Made by a program: the position numbers and the translations under genes
Source of the DNA: Synechococcus sp. M16CYN
GTDB lineage: Bacteria > Cyanobacteriota > Cyanobacteriia > PCC-6307 > Cyanobiaceae
Reading direction: 5' to 3'
Length of the DNA stretch: 64,000 nucleotides
Assembly (NCBI RefSeq): GCF_040371545.1
Contig: NZ_AP029048.1
Location: 1,798,001 to 1,862,000 of the forward strand
The notes under the pieces: generated by a model
Database searches by the model: none
What the model saw: only the letters and a program-made list of their open reading frames with translations
Told to the model about the DNA's origin: nothing
Shown here: piece after piece, positions 21,780 to 30,669 of the stretch
Layout of the letters: every line of letters starts with the position of its first letter
Numbering within the stretch: the stretch's first letter is position 1

Positions 21780-22832
21780 TTATTTCACTTTAAGGGGTAG
21801 TAATGGTCGCCCTAGCGCAGATGGACTTAATCCCTCTCGTAACGCTACCAACAGACCAGCAGCCTCGGCGTAACTGCCCGCGCGCATAACGCCAGAAGAC
21901 AAACCTAAAGCTTCTGAAGTGACAGAAAGGAGCGACTGGTTAGCCACACTAATGATAGGGACCCTTCGCTCAATACAGGCTAGTATTGACTCCCCACCTA
22001 GGGCCCCTTCAGGTACCACCGCAGCACCAAGATTAGAAGCACTAAGGTCTCCCAACTGGGCAGCCTCGCCCTTAATTAAGTCTGGTGCTCGGCTAAGACC
22101 CACCAACACACAAGCCAGAAACGTATGGCCGAGCTCCTCAGCTGCAGCTCTGGGGTCTAACTGGAGATTCAGCGATAAGGAAGGCAATGCTGGAGCATGG
22201 GCACAAGGAACCTGGAGCTGACGCACCAACAGATGACTGATTACTGCCTCGGCACCCGCCAGAATATCGACGCCGCTGCCTTGGCGGTAGGCTGTTAGCT
22301 CCTCGCTATGGTAGTCGCCAGGAAAGCGTGCTACTACGGCTATCGCTGTAGCCCCGGAATCACGTAGTTGTTCACCAGCACGCAATAGAGCATCAGGATG
22401 TTCTATTGCACCCCAACTTGCTCCACTCGGGCCGCGATTGAATGTCACGTTTAGGGGCCGATCAGAACGTAAAACTGGTCCAATCTCCAAACCGAGGGTG
22501 GCACGGCAGGCGTCTGCCATCTGGATTTGACGCTGGGCTAGTTCCGGTTCGATACCAGCATCTAAGAGCAGCCCGATACGCTGCTGCCGCACAGATCTCA
22601 AGCACCAATCACCAACAGCAAAACGATCCAGAGCGTACCCCTCAACATAATGAATCCGGGGATCGTTCCAGTAAAGCGCAGCGCCATTCATCACATTTGG
22701 ATGGGTGATAAGGCAACCGCTAGCAGCTGCCAATAGGCGAGCACTAGGCAAAGCGTCACCAGCGTAACCCCCGATAGCACAGCCGATCCCCGTGGGTAAC
22801 ACCATCAAACTGGGTAATGGCGCTACATTCAT
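21780..22832 (-). CDS. DUF3326 domain-containing protein
   Basis: This conserved protein of cyanobacteria and plants has unknown function. The 350 residues contain the family features VLPTGIGCAIGGYAGDA (about 11-27), HPNVMNGAALYW (about 44-55), FPGDYHSEELTAYRQGSGVD and GVMRAGSYAEAAG. There is no membrane segment. It is the last gene of a leftward three-gene unit, with 4-base overlaps joining ferredoxin, a small protein and this one, which suggests a common process. Confidence 0.88.
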   Translation of the reverse strand: MNVAPLPSLMVLPTGIGCAIGGYAGDALPSARLLAAASGCLITHPNVMNGAALYWNDPRIHYVEGYALDRFAVGDWCLRSVRQQRIGLLLDAGIEPELAQRQIQMADACRATLGLEIGPVLRSDRPLNVTFNRGPSGASWGAIEHPDALLRAGEQLRDSGATAIAVVARFPGDYHSEELTAYRQGSGVDILAGAEAVISHLLVRQLQVPCAHAPALPSLSLNLQLDPRAAAEELGHTFLACVLVGLSRAPDLIKGEAAQLGDLSASNLGAAVVPEGALGGESILACIERRVPIISVANQSLLSVTSEALGLSSGVMRAGSYAEAAGLLVALREGLSPSALGRPLLPLKVK

Positions 22833-23014
22833 CCGTCATAGACTCCTTCCAACTGTAAAAGACGAGTACCATCTGCAGCCGTAGTTAGGCACGTAATCGC
22901 CCAGCGCAGCGGCTCACCGTCTCTTGTAAGCTCGGATCGGACCCATGCACGTAGCTGCGAAACAGAGACATGCTCAGGCCAGATGAGCTTGCGTTGCAGA
23001 CAACGCAAGCTCAT
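22829..23014 (-). CDS. Small conserved hypothetical protein
   Basis: The product has 61 residues, is basic, has no membrane segment and belongs to no family I can name. It reads as a real gene because it fits exactly between two genes, with 4-base overlaps at both ends (ferredoxin stop with its start, and its stop with the DUF3326 start). This implies translational coupling. The motif WPEHVSVSQLRAWVRSEL and the C-terminal LQLEGVY look like a folded mini-domain. It may assist the ferredoxin or DUF3326 protein, but this is inference. Confidence 0.7.
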   Translation of the reverse strand: MSLRCLQRKLIWPEHVSVSQLRAWVRSELTRDGEPLRWAITCLTTAADGTRLLQLEGVYDG

Positions 23015-23352
23015 TTTTGGTACTGACCAAATTGAGCGTCATACAATGAGTCCTCTTGGCCAGCCTTAAGCATAAGATCAGTGCGAGGGTAAGAGACGCA
23101 CAAAAGGGCGTAACCCTGTTCCTGTAGATCTACTTTGACACCCATAGCATCAGGCTGTTCCACCTTTCCAAGGCTAATGACTGCCGAGCAAGTTGTGCAG
23201 ACACCCGTACAACAAGAGCTAGGCAAGGGGACGTCAGCGGAATCAGCGGCATCCAGCACTGTCTGATCAGCACGACAACGAAATCGGTAGGTTTTACCCT
23301 CAAATTCAGCACAGATGGAATAAGTGGGCACGGCTGTTGCAGTGTCGGACAT
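23011..23352 (-). CDS. Plant-type [2Fe-2S] ferredoxin
   Basis: The 113-residue product carries the cluster motif C-x4-C-x2-C in SSCCTGVCTTC (about 46-56) and the distal Cys in ALLCVSYP (about 80-87). This matches the beta-grasp ferredoxin family that moves electrons from photosystem I or to reductases. A C-terminal extension (KAGQEDSLYDAQFGQ) departs from the common PetF ending, so it may be one of the minor FdC-like ferredoxins. It is first in a tightly overlapping leftward unit. Confidence 0.9.
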   Translation of the reverse strand: MSDTATAVPTYSICAEFEGKTYRFRCRADQTVLDAADSADVPLPSSCCTGVCTTCSAVISLGKVEQPDAMGVKVDLQEQGYALLCVSYPRTDLMLKAGQEDSLYDAQFGQYQK

Positions 23353-23672
23353 TCTGCAAAGACTTGAGTCTATGTAAGGAATTCTCTCAGGTAGCAGGCG
23401 GATTCTGGAATTAACAAACGCAGTTAGAACCTAAAGTCAGGCTTTTTAGCAAGTAGGTCCTAATAGAAAGAATCGTTAACATTAAATACGGGCCAAAACC
23501 GACCGACAAATCTGGAGATAAAAGGTTAATTAGGTTTGATTAAGGCCCATGGCATACACAGGTGCAAGACCCATTATCTGCCAAACCAGCGTAGTAAGCC
23601 CAATCGCTAGCTAACTGTAATCGCTGTGACGACAGTTAAAAGCGACTGATCACATACAACAGGGAGGGAAAA
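23353..23672. other. Spacer between atpG and the ferredoxin unit
   Basis: About 320 bases with genes on the minus strand at both sides. It should contain the ferredoxin promoter. Its part nearest atpG holds a possible small-gene remnant (listed separately). No terminator was recognised after atpG. Confidence 0.5.
23540..23635 (-). pseudogene. Possible remnant of a small Cys-rich protein gene
   Basis: On the minus strand, the frame between TAA (23636-23638) and TAA (23540-23542) encodes 31 residues containing ASDWAYYAGLADNGSCTCVCHG. The peptide looks protein-like, but there is no ATG, GTG or TTG before it and the same frame is interrupted just upstream. It lies directly downstream of atpG. 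It may be a decayed small gene or a CTG-started one; I do not recognise the family. Confidence 0.35.
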
Positions 23673-24626
23673 TCAGCCTCCAGCCGCAGCCGAACCACCC
23701 ACTACTTCCAAGATTTCTTGGGTGATAGCAGCTTGGCGTGCCTTATTGTAATCAAGGGTCAAGGTTTTAGCTAATTCCTTAGCGTTATCGCTAGCGTTAT
23801 TCATAGCAGTCATTCGGCTGGCTAGTTCGGAAGCCGCAGACTCTTGTAAGCAACGCAACAACTGGTTCTGCAAGTACAGCGGAAGCAAAGCGTTAAGAAG
23901 CTGATCAGGGCTTTGCTCGAACACAATGTCAGATGGAATATTTGGTTCGGTATTGACAGGGCCAGCGCCGGGTTCCACCACTAACCGACCATTGTTAGTT
24001 GTAAGATTAAAGATTTCGTCCTCGGGATCGGCAATGTTCTGAGGATCTAGAGGAAGCAAGGTTTGAAGAACAGGTTTGCAACTTACCAAATTGATGAATT
24101 TGGTAAATACCATTTCCACCCGATCTGTGCCTGATGCCATGAACTCAGCTAGCATGTCACTTGCAATCATGTTTGCTTCATTTGCGGTAGGCACTTGCTC
24201 AAGACCAGTGAACTTTGCCTGAATCGGATAGTCTCTGTTGGAAAAGTAATTGATTGCCTTACTACCAATCACAACAAGCTTCACATTGAAGCCCTTGGCC
24301 TTTAACTCGGTAAACCGTTGCTCTGTGCGCTTAATGATGCTGTCATTGTAGCCACCACAAAGACCCCGATCCCCAGTGATTGCAGCAAGAGTGATCGTCT
24401 CCACATTGCGCTGCTTCAGCAAAGGAGCCTCCGCATCCTCAAAGCGCATCCTAGATTGCATATTTTCAAGAATGCGAACAAGTCGATTCGAAAAGGGACG
24501 GCTGCGAAGAACCTGCTCTTGAGCACGACGAACCTTTGCCGCAGCTACGAGACGCATGGCCTCGGTAATCTTGCGGGTATTTTTGACAGATTGAATCCGG
24601 TCGCGGATCTCTTTGAGATTTGCCAT
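23673..24626 (-). CDS. atpG: ATP synthase F1 subunit gamma
   Basis: Gamma is the central rotor shaft. The 317-residue product starts MANLKEIRDRIQSVKNTRKITEAM and ends with TLDYNKARQAAITQEILEVVGG, the two coiled-coil ends. A roughly 35-residue insertion relative to E. coli (about 195-235, containing DPEDEIFNLTTNNGRLVVEPG) is the cyanobacterial/plastid gamma insert. Like other cyanobacteria, it appears to lack the plastid redox cysteine pair. It is the last gene of the main atp operon. Confidence 0.95.
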   Translation of the reverse strand: MANLKEIRDRIQSVKNTRKITEAMRLVAAAKVRRAQEQVLRSRPFSNRLVRILENMQSRMRFEDAEAPLLKQRNVETITLAAITGDRGLCGGYNDSIIKRTEQRFTELKAKGFNVKLVVIGSKAINYFSNRDYPIQAKFTGLEQVPTANEANMIASDMLAEFMASGTDRVEMVFTKFINLVSCKPVLQTLLPLDPQNIADPEDEIFNLTTNNGRLVVEPGAGPVNTEPNIPSDIVFEQSPDQLLNALLPLYLQNQLLRCLQESAASELASRMTAMNNASDNAKELAKTLTLDYNKARQAAITQEILEVVGGSAAAGG

Positions 24627-24642
24627 GTTGTTGGCTGCTCAG

Positions 24643-26163
24643 TTAGTTGGCCGAAGCGACCATGGTGGACACGACTTCACTAATAGCTTCTTTTAGAAGA
24701 GTCTCTGCTTCAGGGCTCATCACTTTCTTCTCCTGAATTTCGTCAATGAAAGCAGGTTTGTTGGACTTCAGATACTCACGCAGTTCGCGAGAGAAATCGA
24801 CAACTTGATCTACAGGAACTACGTCGATTAAACCCTTGACACCAGCATAAACAATAGCGACTTGTTCAGCCAAGACAAGCGGGCTGAACTGAGGTTGTTT
24901 CAACAGCTCGCGCAAACGCTTACCCCGAGAAAGTTGCTGCTGCGTGGCGGCATCCAAATCAGAGGCAAACTGAGAGAAAGCAGCCAATTCATCGAACTGA
25001 GCTAATTCAAGCTTCAGGGTGCCGGCGATCTTTTTAATAGCTTTGGTTTGGGCGGCACCGCCGACCCGGCTCACTGAAACGCCTACGTTTATAGCAGGAC
25101 GCAGGCCGGAGTTGAAGAGATCAGAGCTCAGAAAAATCTGACCATCTGTAATAGAAATCACATTGGTGGGTATATAAGCCGAAACGTCACCTGCCTGAGT
25201 TTCAATGATTGGAAGCGCTGTCATCGAACCCTTACCCATCGCATCGGACAGCTTCGCTGCACGCTCCAATAGGCGACTATGGCAATAAAAAACGTCACCG
25301 GGGTAAGCTTCACGGCCGGGTGGACGGCGTAGCAGAAGGGACATCTGACGATACGCGGCAGCCTGCTTGGACAAATCGTCATAGATGACCAAGGTGGCTC
25401 TGCCCTTGTACATGAAGTACTCGGCGATTGAAGCACCTGTGTAAGGGGCCAAATACTGAAGGGCTGCAGGCTCAGAAGCATTAGCAGCTACAACTACGGT
25501 GTAGTCGAGAGCGCCACGCTCACGAAGCACTTCAACAACGTTTGCCACAGAAGCAGCTTTTTGACCCACTGCCACATAAACGCAAATCATATCTTGATCT
25601 GCTTGATTCAAAATCGTGTCGATTGCAATGGCGGTTTTGCCCGTCTGACGGTCACCAATAATAAGCTCGCGCTGGCCACGACCGACAGGGATCATCGCAT
25701 CGATAGCGGTAATGCCAGTCTGCATAGGTTCATGCACTGACTTACGCTGAATAATCCCGGGCGCCATTGATTCAATTAGACGCGTCTCCATGGTGGCAAT
25801 ATCGCCCTTACCGTCAATTGCACGGCCAAGAGAATTGACCACACGACCAAGCATCGTGTCGCCAACAGGCACTGAAGCGATCTTGCCAGTAGCCTTCACC
25901 GTGCTTCCTTCCTGAATACCCAAGCCCTCGCCCATTAACACCGCACCAACGTTGTCGTCTTCGAGATTTAGAGCTATCCCTTCAGTACCATCTTCAAACT
26001 CGAGGAGCTCACCGGCCATAGCTTGTTGAAGACCGTAAACGCGGGCAATACCGTCACCCACCTGCAAAACGGAACCGACATTGGTAACGGAGACCGATTT
26101 ATCGTAATCCTCAATCTGCTGCTTGAGGATGGCACTGATCTCGTCAGGACGGATAGAAACCAT
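24643..26163 (-). CDS. atpA: ATP synthase F1 subunit alpha
   Basis: Alpha is the non-catalytic nucleotide-binding subunit of F1. With the start at 26163 ([10 protein letters not shown]) the product is 506 residues, normal for the family; a longer in-frame ORF begins inside atpH and is not likely used. Walker A GDRQTGKT is at 170-177, followed by the [17 protein letters not shown] segment and the signature [17 protein letters not shown]. It lies between atpH and atpG. Confidence 0.96.
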   Translation of the reverse strand: MVSIRPDEISAILKQQIEDYDKSVSVTNVGSVLQVGDGIARVYGLQQAMAGELLEFEDGTEGIALNLEDDNVGAVLMGEGLGIQEGSTVKATGKIASVPVGDTMLGRVVNSLGRAIDGKGDIATMETRLIESMAPGIIQRKSVHEPMQTGITAIDAMIPVGRGQRELIIGDRQTGKTAIAIDTILNQADQDMICVYVAVGQKAASVANVVEVLRERGALDYTVVVAANASEPAALQYLAPYTGASIAEYFMYKGRATLVIYDDLSKQAAAYRQMSLLLRRPPGREAYPGDVFYCHSRLLERAAKLSDAMGKGSMTALPIIETQAGDVSAYIPTNVISITDGQIFLSSDLFNSGLRPAINVGVSVSRVGGAAQTKAIKKIAGTLKLELAQFDELAAFSQFASDLDAATQQQLSRGKRLRELLKQPQFSPLVLAEQVAIVYAGVKGLIDVVPVDQVVDFSRELREYLKSNKPAFIDEIQEKKVMSPEAETLLKEAISEVVSTMVASAN

Positions 26164-26218
26164 AGCGTGTGTCCCAGCGGGGTAAAATGAAGAAGAGGGT
26201 TGATTAAAGAGGGTGAGT

Positions 26219-26767
26219 TCAACTTGCCTTAACAAGCGCCAAGCCAAGCCGTCGAACCTGACCAGCCAAGCTGGCATCGATCACCTGGGACCCAAGACTG
26301 ACGATAAAGCCGCCAACCAAGGAGGAATCTATGCTGAGATCGATATCGACTTTAGATCCTCCAGCCATGGCCTGTACCTTTTTGGAAAGAGCTGCCTGCT
26401 GACTTTCAGATAATGCCTGAGCAGAACGAACTTGCGCAAGCGTGATGCCCTGTTGCTCGCGGTAGAGCTCAAGGAAACGACTCATCACCGTCTCGAAAGC
26501 CTGAAGACGTTGACGATCTGCTAGTACCTTAAGAAGATTCATCAGCGAGGGGGCGATTTGCTCGGATAGGAGGCTCTGCAAAGCTTTCTTCTTAGAGGTG
26601 GACTCCAGAACAGGCGAGGCCATAGCATCACGAAGTTCTGGAGAGCTATTCCAAAGACTCAAAAGTTGCTTGCATTGCTCGGAAACAGTTTGAGATTCAC
26701 CATGGGCATCGGTGACCTGAAGCAAAGCTTCTGCGTAAGGCGTAGCAAGAGAATTAAGGAGAGGCAT
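26219..26767 (-). CDS. atpH: ATP synthase F1 subunit delta
   Basis: Delta ties the peripheral stalk to the top of F1. The 182-residue product starts [18 protein letters not shown] and has the conserved C-terminal [31 protein letters not shown] region. It abuts atpF with its start overlapping the atpF stop by one base (26767). Confidence 0.94.
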   Translation of the reverse strand: MPLLNSLATPYAEALLQVTDAHGESQTVSEQCKQLLSLWNSSPELRDAMASPVLESTSKKKALQSLLSEQIAPSLMNLLKVLADRQRLQAFETVMSRFLELYREQQGITLAQVRSAQALSESQQAALSKKVQAMAGGSKVDIDLSIDSSLVGGFIVSLGSQVIDASLAGQVRRLGLALVKAS

Positions 26768-27249
26768 CAGGCATTCTCCAGATTGGCAATAATTGAATCG
26801 ATCAACCGAGATTGATCTGTATCCTCGAGACGAGCTGGAAGATCTATAAGGACTTTATCGATTGCTGCAAGAGCAGCCTCGCGACGCAAAACATCAGCAA
26901 TACGAAACGCCTCTGCGTCCGCATCAGCAACAGCACCTTGCTTAATAGCAGCCATAGCAGAAATCGTGCGCTTTTCTCCATCAGCTCGGATCACAGCGGC
27001 ACGCTTTTGACCGTCGAGGCGAATTTGCTCAGCTTTTTGCTGGGCAGCAGCAAGCTCGAACTGAGCTTTACTGAGTTCCTCAGATGCGGTTTTCAAACGC
27101 GTTTCAGCATCTTGAAGATCCTGGAGAATAGCTGAGCGACGACGCTTAAGTGTACTTCCAAGGAAACCGCGCAGAAACCAAAACAAAAGGCCAATAACGA
27201 TTAACAGGTTAACCAAATTGGTCTCGAGAGGATTGAAATTTAGATTCAT
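26767..27249 (-). CDS. atpF: ATP synthase F0 subunit b
   Basis: This is a peripheral-stalk subunit. The 160 residues have one N-terminal membrane helix (about 10-27, LVNLLIVIGLLFWFLRGF) followed by a long charged coiled coil rich in Ala, Glu, Lys and Gln. It pairs with the b' gene immediately upstream, with which it shares base 27249. Cyanobacteria use a b/b' heterodimer. Confidence 0.93.
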   Translation of the reverse strand: MNLNFNPLETNLVNLLIVIGLLFWFLRGFLGSTLKRRRSAILQDLQDAETRLKTASEELSKAQFELAAAQQKAEQIRLDGQKRAAVIRADGEKRTISAMAAIKQGAVADADAEAFRIADVLRREAALAAIDKVLIDLPARLEDTDQSRLIDSIIANLENA

Positions 27250-27713
27250 TAAGCAGCCAACAATCTATCAATGATGGTGGCGCTGAGCTGACTCACCTTG
27301 TCTTTGAGTTGAGCTCGCGCAGATTCGCTTTCGGCTTCGATACCTCTCCTGCTCTCTTCCTTAACACGATTGGCTTCAGCTTCAGCCTGAGCTAATGCTT
27401 GGCGATAGAGGACATCTACCTCCTTTTCTGCATCAGCGATGATGGACTGAACAGCCTGTCGAGCACCTTTCAACTGTTCAGCTAAATCAGCTTCCAAACG
27501 TTCCACCTGAGCAAGCTTCTGCTTGGCATCAGCACGGCTAGTAACAATTAAGCTTTCTCGATCTTCCACGACCTTGCCAACTGGACGAAAGAAGAGAGCA
27601 TTGAGCAGGAAGGTGAGGACAACTACCTGAACCGCCATAAGCGGAAGGGTGGCATCGAGGTCAAAAAGACCTCCCTCCGGAACACTTGTTTCAGCGAGCA
27701 GAAGCCAGGTCAT
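27249..27713 (-). CDS. atpF2: ATP synthase F0 subunit b'
   Basis: This is the second peripheral-stalk subunit, specific to photosynthetic bacteria and plastids. The 154 residues have a membrane helix near 25-46 ([20 protein letters not shown]), the [13 protein letters not shown] transition and a long amphipathic coiled coil. It sits between atpE and atpF as usual. Confidence 0.93.
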   Translation of the reverse strand: MTWLLLAETSVPEGGLFDLDATLPLMAVQVVVLTFLLNALFFRPVGKVVEDRESLIVTSRADAKQKLAQVERLEADLAEQLKGARQAVQSIIADAEKEVDVLYRQALAQAEAEANRVKEESRRGIEAESESARAQLKDKVSQLSATIIDRLLAA

Positions 27714-27785
27714 TAAGGAATGCGCTGAGAAAGAATCAGAACTTTGAGTTTTTAGAAAGGGGAGGCTAGGTCCCCCTCAATTTGA

Positions 27786-28208
<423 letters not shown>

Positions 28209-28934
28209 TTAATGAGCCTCATGAAGGCCTTCACCGATGTAGAAGGCGGCCAAGGTCGCAAATATCAGAGCTTGGATGGCACTGGTAAAAAGACCGAGGA
28301 GCATTACTGGCATAGGTACTATCAGAGGAACCAAATAGACCAACACTCCTACAGCCAACTCATCGGCAAGAATATTGCCAAACAGGCGAAAAGATAACGA
28401 GAGGGGCTTGGTGAATTCTTCAATAATCTTGAACGGAAGCATAATTGGGGTTGGCTCTACGTAAAGCTCAAAGAAACGCAATCCCTTGCGGCTAAGTCCC
28501 GCATAAAAATAAGCCAGTGATACCAACAGAGCCATAGCTACTGTTGTATTTATGTCTGAGGTCGGGGCGCCAAGCTCGCCGTCAGGGAGCTCGATGACTT
28601 TCCAAGGAATCAGGGCTCCCCCCCAATTACTCACAAATATGAACAAAAATAACGTTCCGATGAATGGAAGCCAGTCACGATAGTACTTCTCACCAATTTG
28701 ATCTCTGGCCAAATCTCGTATGAAGTCCCAAAGGAACTCAAGCAAGTTCTGCAGACCCGTCGGATCACGCTGCATGCTACGCGTCCCAACGAGCAGAAAG
28801 ACGAGAAGAGTGCCGACCAAAATCCAAGAACTCAAGAATACCTGACCGTGCAGATACAAACCACCGATCTGCCAGTACAGGTGGTGGCCTACTTCCAATT
28901 CGGCAAACGGGAGTGAGAAAGGCATCAAGGCCAT
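28209..28934 (-). CDS. atpB: ATP synthase F0 subunit a
   Basis: Subunit a forms the proton half-channels beside the c-ring. The 241-residue product has about five to six membrane helices and the conserved Arg in [21 protein letters not shown] (about 181-201). The N-terminal [19 protein letters not shown] segment is typical of cyanobacteria. It follows atpI by 29 bp. Confidence 0.95.
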   Translation of the reverse strand: MALMPFSLPFAELEVGHHLYWQIGGLYLHGQVFLSSWILVGTLLVFLLVGTRSMQRDPTGLQNLLEFLWDFIRDLARDQIGEKYYRDWLPFIGTLFLFIFVSNWGGALIPWKVIELPDGELGAPTSDINTTVAMALLVSLAYFYAGLSRKGLRFFELYVEPTPIMLPFKIIEEFTKPLSLSFRLFGNILADELAVGVLVYLVPLIVPMPVMLLGLFTSAIQALIFATLAAFYIGEGLHEAH

Positions 28935-28963
28935 GTACGCAGAGATTGTTTAAGTGCCCAGCT

Positions 28964-29332
28964 TCAGCTGTCGAAGACATGCTGAAGAATCAGGGCGGGC
29001 TTGTATAAGAGAAATCCCAGGAAAGTAGGCAACAGATCAAGCTGGGGCAACTTGGCCGCTCCGACTACAAGCAAGATCGGAACTATAAGCTGGGAACGCT
29101 CCAGTCCATTTGACTGGTCACTGAGGCGAGCCACGCTGCGGGCAAGGAGACGCACGTACAAAAGTCCGGCGCATGCACCCACAGCAAAACTCCCAGCTAC
29201 CGACAAGCTTGTGGTGATAGCCACAACTGGGATCGTAACCAAAGACACCAGGACGGTGGCTAGCAGCAGACGGCGCTGAAGACGGTAGAAATCCTCCAAA
29301 CGTCGCCCGAGACAACACGAGAAATCTATCAT
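28964..29332 (-). CDS. atpI: ATP synthase subunit I (Atp1-like) membrane protein
   Basis: The product has 122 residues with about four hydrophobic helices and no catalytic motif. It is the first gene of the atp operon, where cyanobacteria carry the poorly conserved atp1/atpI gene thought to help c-ring assembly. Identification rests on position, size and topology rather than on strong sequence motifs. It lies 13 bp from the upstream methyltransferase gene on the same strand. Confidence 0.78.
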   Translation of the reverse strand: MIDFSCCLGRRLEDFYRLQRRLLLATVLVSLVTIPVVAITTSLSVAGSFAVGACAGLLYVRLLARSVARLSDQSNGLERSQLIVPILLVVGAAKLPQLDLLPTFLGFLLYKPALILQHVFDS

Positions 29333-29345
29333 GTATTTTTCATAG

Positions 29346-30515
29346 TTATTCCCTCAACAAAAGAATCTGTCGATCAACAAGGTCTCTCGCCACGCTGATA
29401 GAGCCCATATCTACGAGGGCAGCGTCGGGCTGAGTATCTACAGCACGTAGCAAATTTTTGGCCTCAGAGCTAAGCAGTATCGGCTCCATGTTGCGACCGA
29501 GAATTGGGTCAGGCTCACCCCATAAGCAAGGCTGGCGAATGGCCCGGGCAGCGGAGAGCTCTGCATCGTTCCAGTATTTCGGTTCGATTTGGGTTTTGGT
29601 CAAGAAAAACTCAAAATGACTGATGTCTGGATCAAGTTGTTCAATCAGGGCCCACTGCTGATGAAGATTCAAGGCTTTTGCCCGCTCCAAAAGCTCCCCT
29701 TGCAACAGCCGAGCCAGATCCCAAACCTCTGGATTCGAGAACCCTGCAAAATGGAGACCGGCGGTTCTGATGAATGACAACAGGCGATCAAGGTTGTAGC
29801 TGGTCTCCTGAGGATGCAGGTACATATCTGCGAAATTGGCATCAGAAGCGCAATCCACAGCCCAACGCCGCTCATGATGACGACGGAGCCGATTCTCCTC
29901 AGGCAGCGTCTGAAACAACTGCCGACCCAAGCCAAGAGCTTCTACACTCCTGCCCACGGCAAGAAGGGCCAACGCCTTCTGAATGCGTCGGATTTCCCAA
30001 CGCCCTGCGTCAGCATATAAGAACAGGTGCAAGATACCTCGCGGGGCCAGGAGGTTAGCAAGAGCACATAGCCCGGCCTGTGGCTCATGCAAGTGGTGCA
30101 ACACACCCACTGAGTTTATGTAATCGAAAGGCGCCTCTCCGTCCAAATCCAGCAAGCTACGCTGCTCCTGACGCAATGATCGAGCTTGATGACAAGCACC
30201 TGATCGTTCTAAACGTTCACGAGCAACCGCCAACGCTCCTGAGCTGATGTCAACCCCTAGTACGTCGGCTCCGGGGTTGAGGTGGCACAAGTAATCGGTG
30301 CTGACACCCGTCCCACAACCCGCATCAAGGATGCGCGGGGGTGATTGGTCAAAAGGAATTACGCCGTAGACCGATGCTAACACGCTGTGGTAACACCAAC
30401 GCCAATTGTATCCAGGAGGAGGCCCATCTTGAATCGGATCTCCTGGAAATGGGAAGCGATCGTAGAACGCCCTCACTGCGGGAGTGGTGGCGTCACCGGG
30501 CTGTGACTCTACCAT
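29346..30515 (-). CDS. SAM-dependent class I methyltransferase
   Basis: The 389-residue product has a Rossmann methyltransferase domain at about 55-190: motif I RILDAGCGTGVSTDYL, the acidic strand end VLGVDISSGAL, and the post-core INSVGVLHHLHEP segment. The N-terminal AVRAFYDRFPFPGDP stretch and an all-helical C-terminal half of about 190 residues resemble a family of cyanobacterial methyltransferases of unknown substrate. It lies just upstream of the atp operon in the same direction and diverges from apcE, with about 150 bp between them. Confidence 0.85.
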   Translation of the reverse strand: MVESQPGDATTPAVRAFYDRFPFPGDPIQDGPPPGYNWRWCYHSVLASVYGVIPFDQSPPRILDAGCGTGVSTDYLCHLNPGADVLGVDISSGALAVARERLERSGACHQARSLRQEQRSLLDLDGEAPFDYINSVGVLHHLHEPQAGLCALANLLAPRGILHLFLYADAGRWEIRRIQKALALLAVGRSVEALGLGRQLFQTLPEENRLRRHHERRWAVDCASDANFADMYLHPQETSYNLDRLLSFIRTAGLHFAGFSNPEVWDLARLLQGELLERAKALNLHQQWALIEQLDPDISHFEFFLTKTQIEPKYWNDAELSAARAIRQPCLWGEPDPILGRNMEPILLSSEAKNLLRAVDTQPDAALVDMGSISVARDLVDRQILLLRE

Positions 30516-30669
30516 TTGGGAATCCGGCGTATACGCATACCGCCGAGATCTTCATAACAGCGTCAGTAATGCATCTCACGCGCTGCGGGGCCTGCAAACA
30601 TTTGTTCATAGGTGAGCAAACCAGTGTGTCAGCAGCCGTAACGTGGCGCCATCCGGTTTGCTTCCGCCG

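Noticed and set aside
24643-26277. Longer atpA frame starting at 26277
   Set aside because: The extra 38 residues lie inside atpH and do not align to alpha subunits; ATG 26163 gives the standard length.
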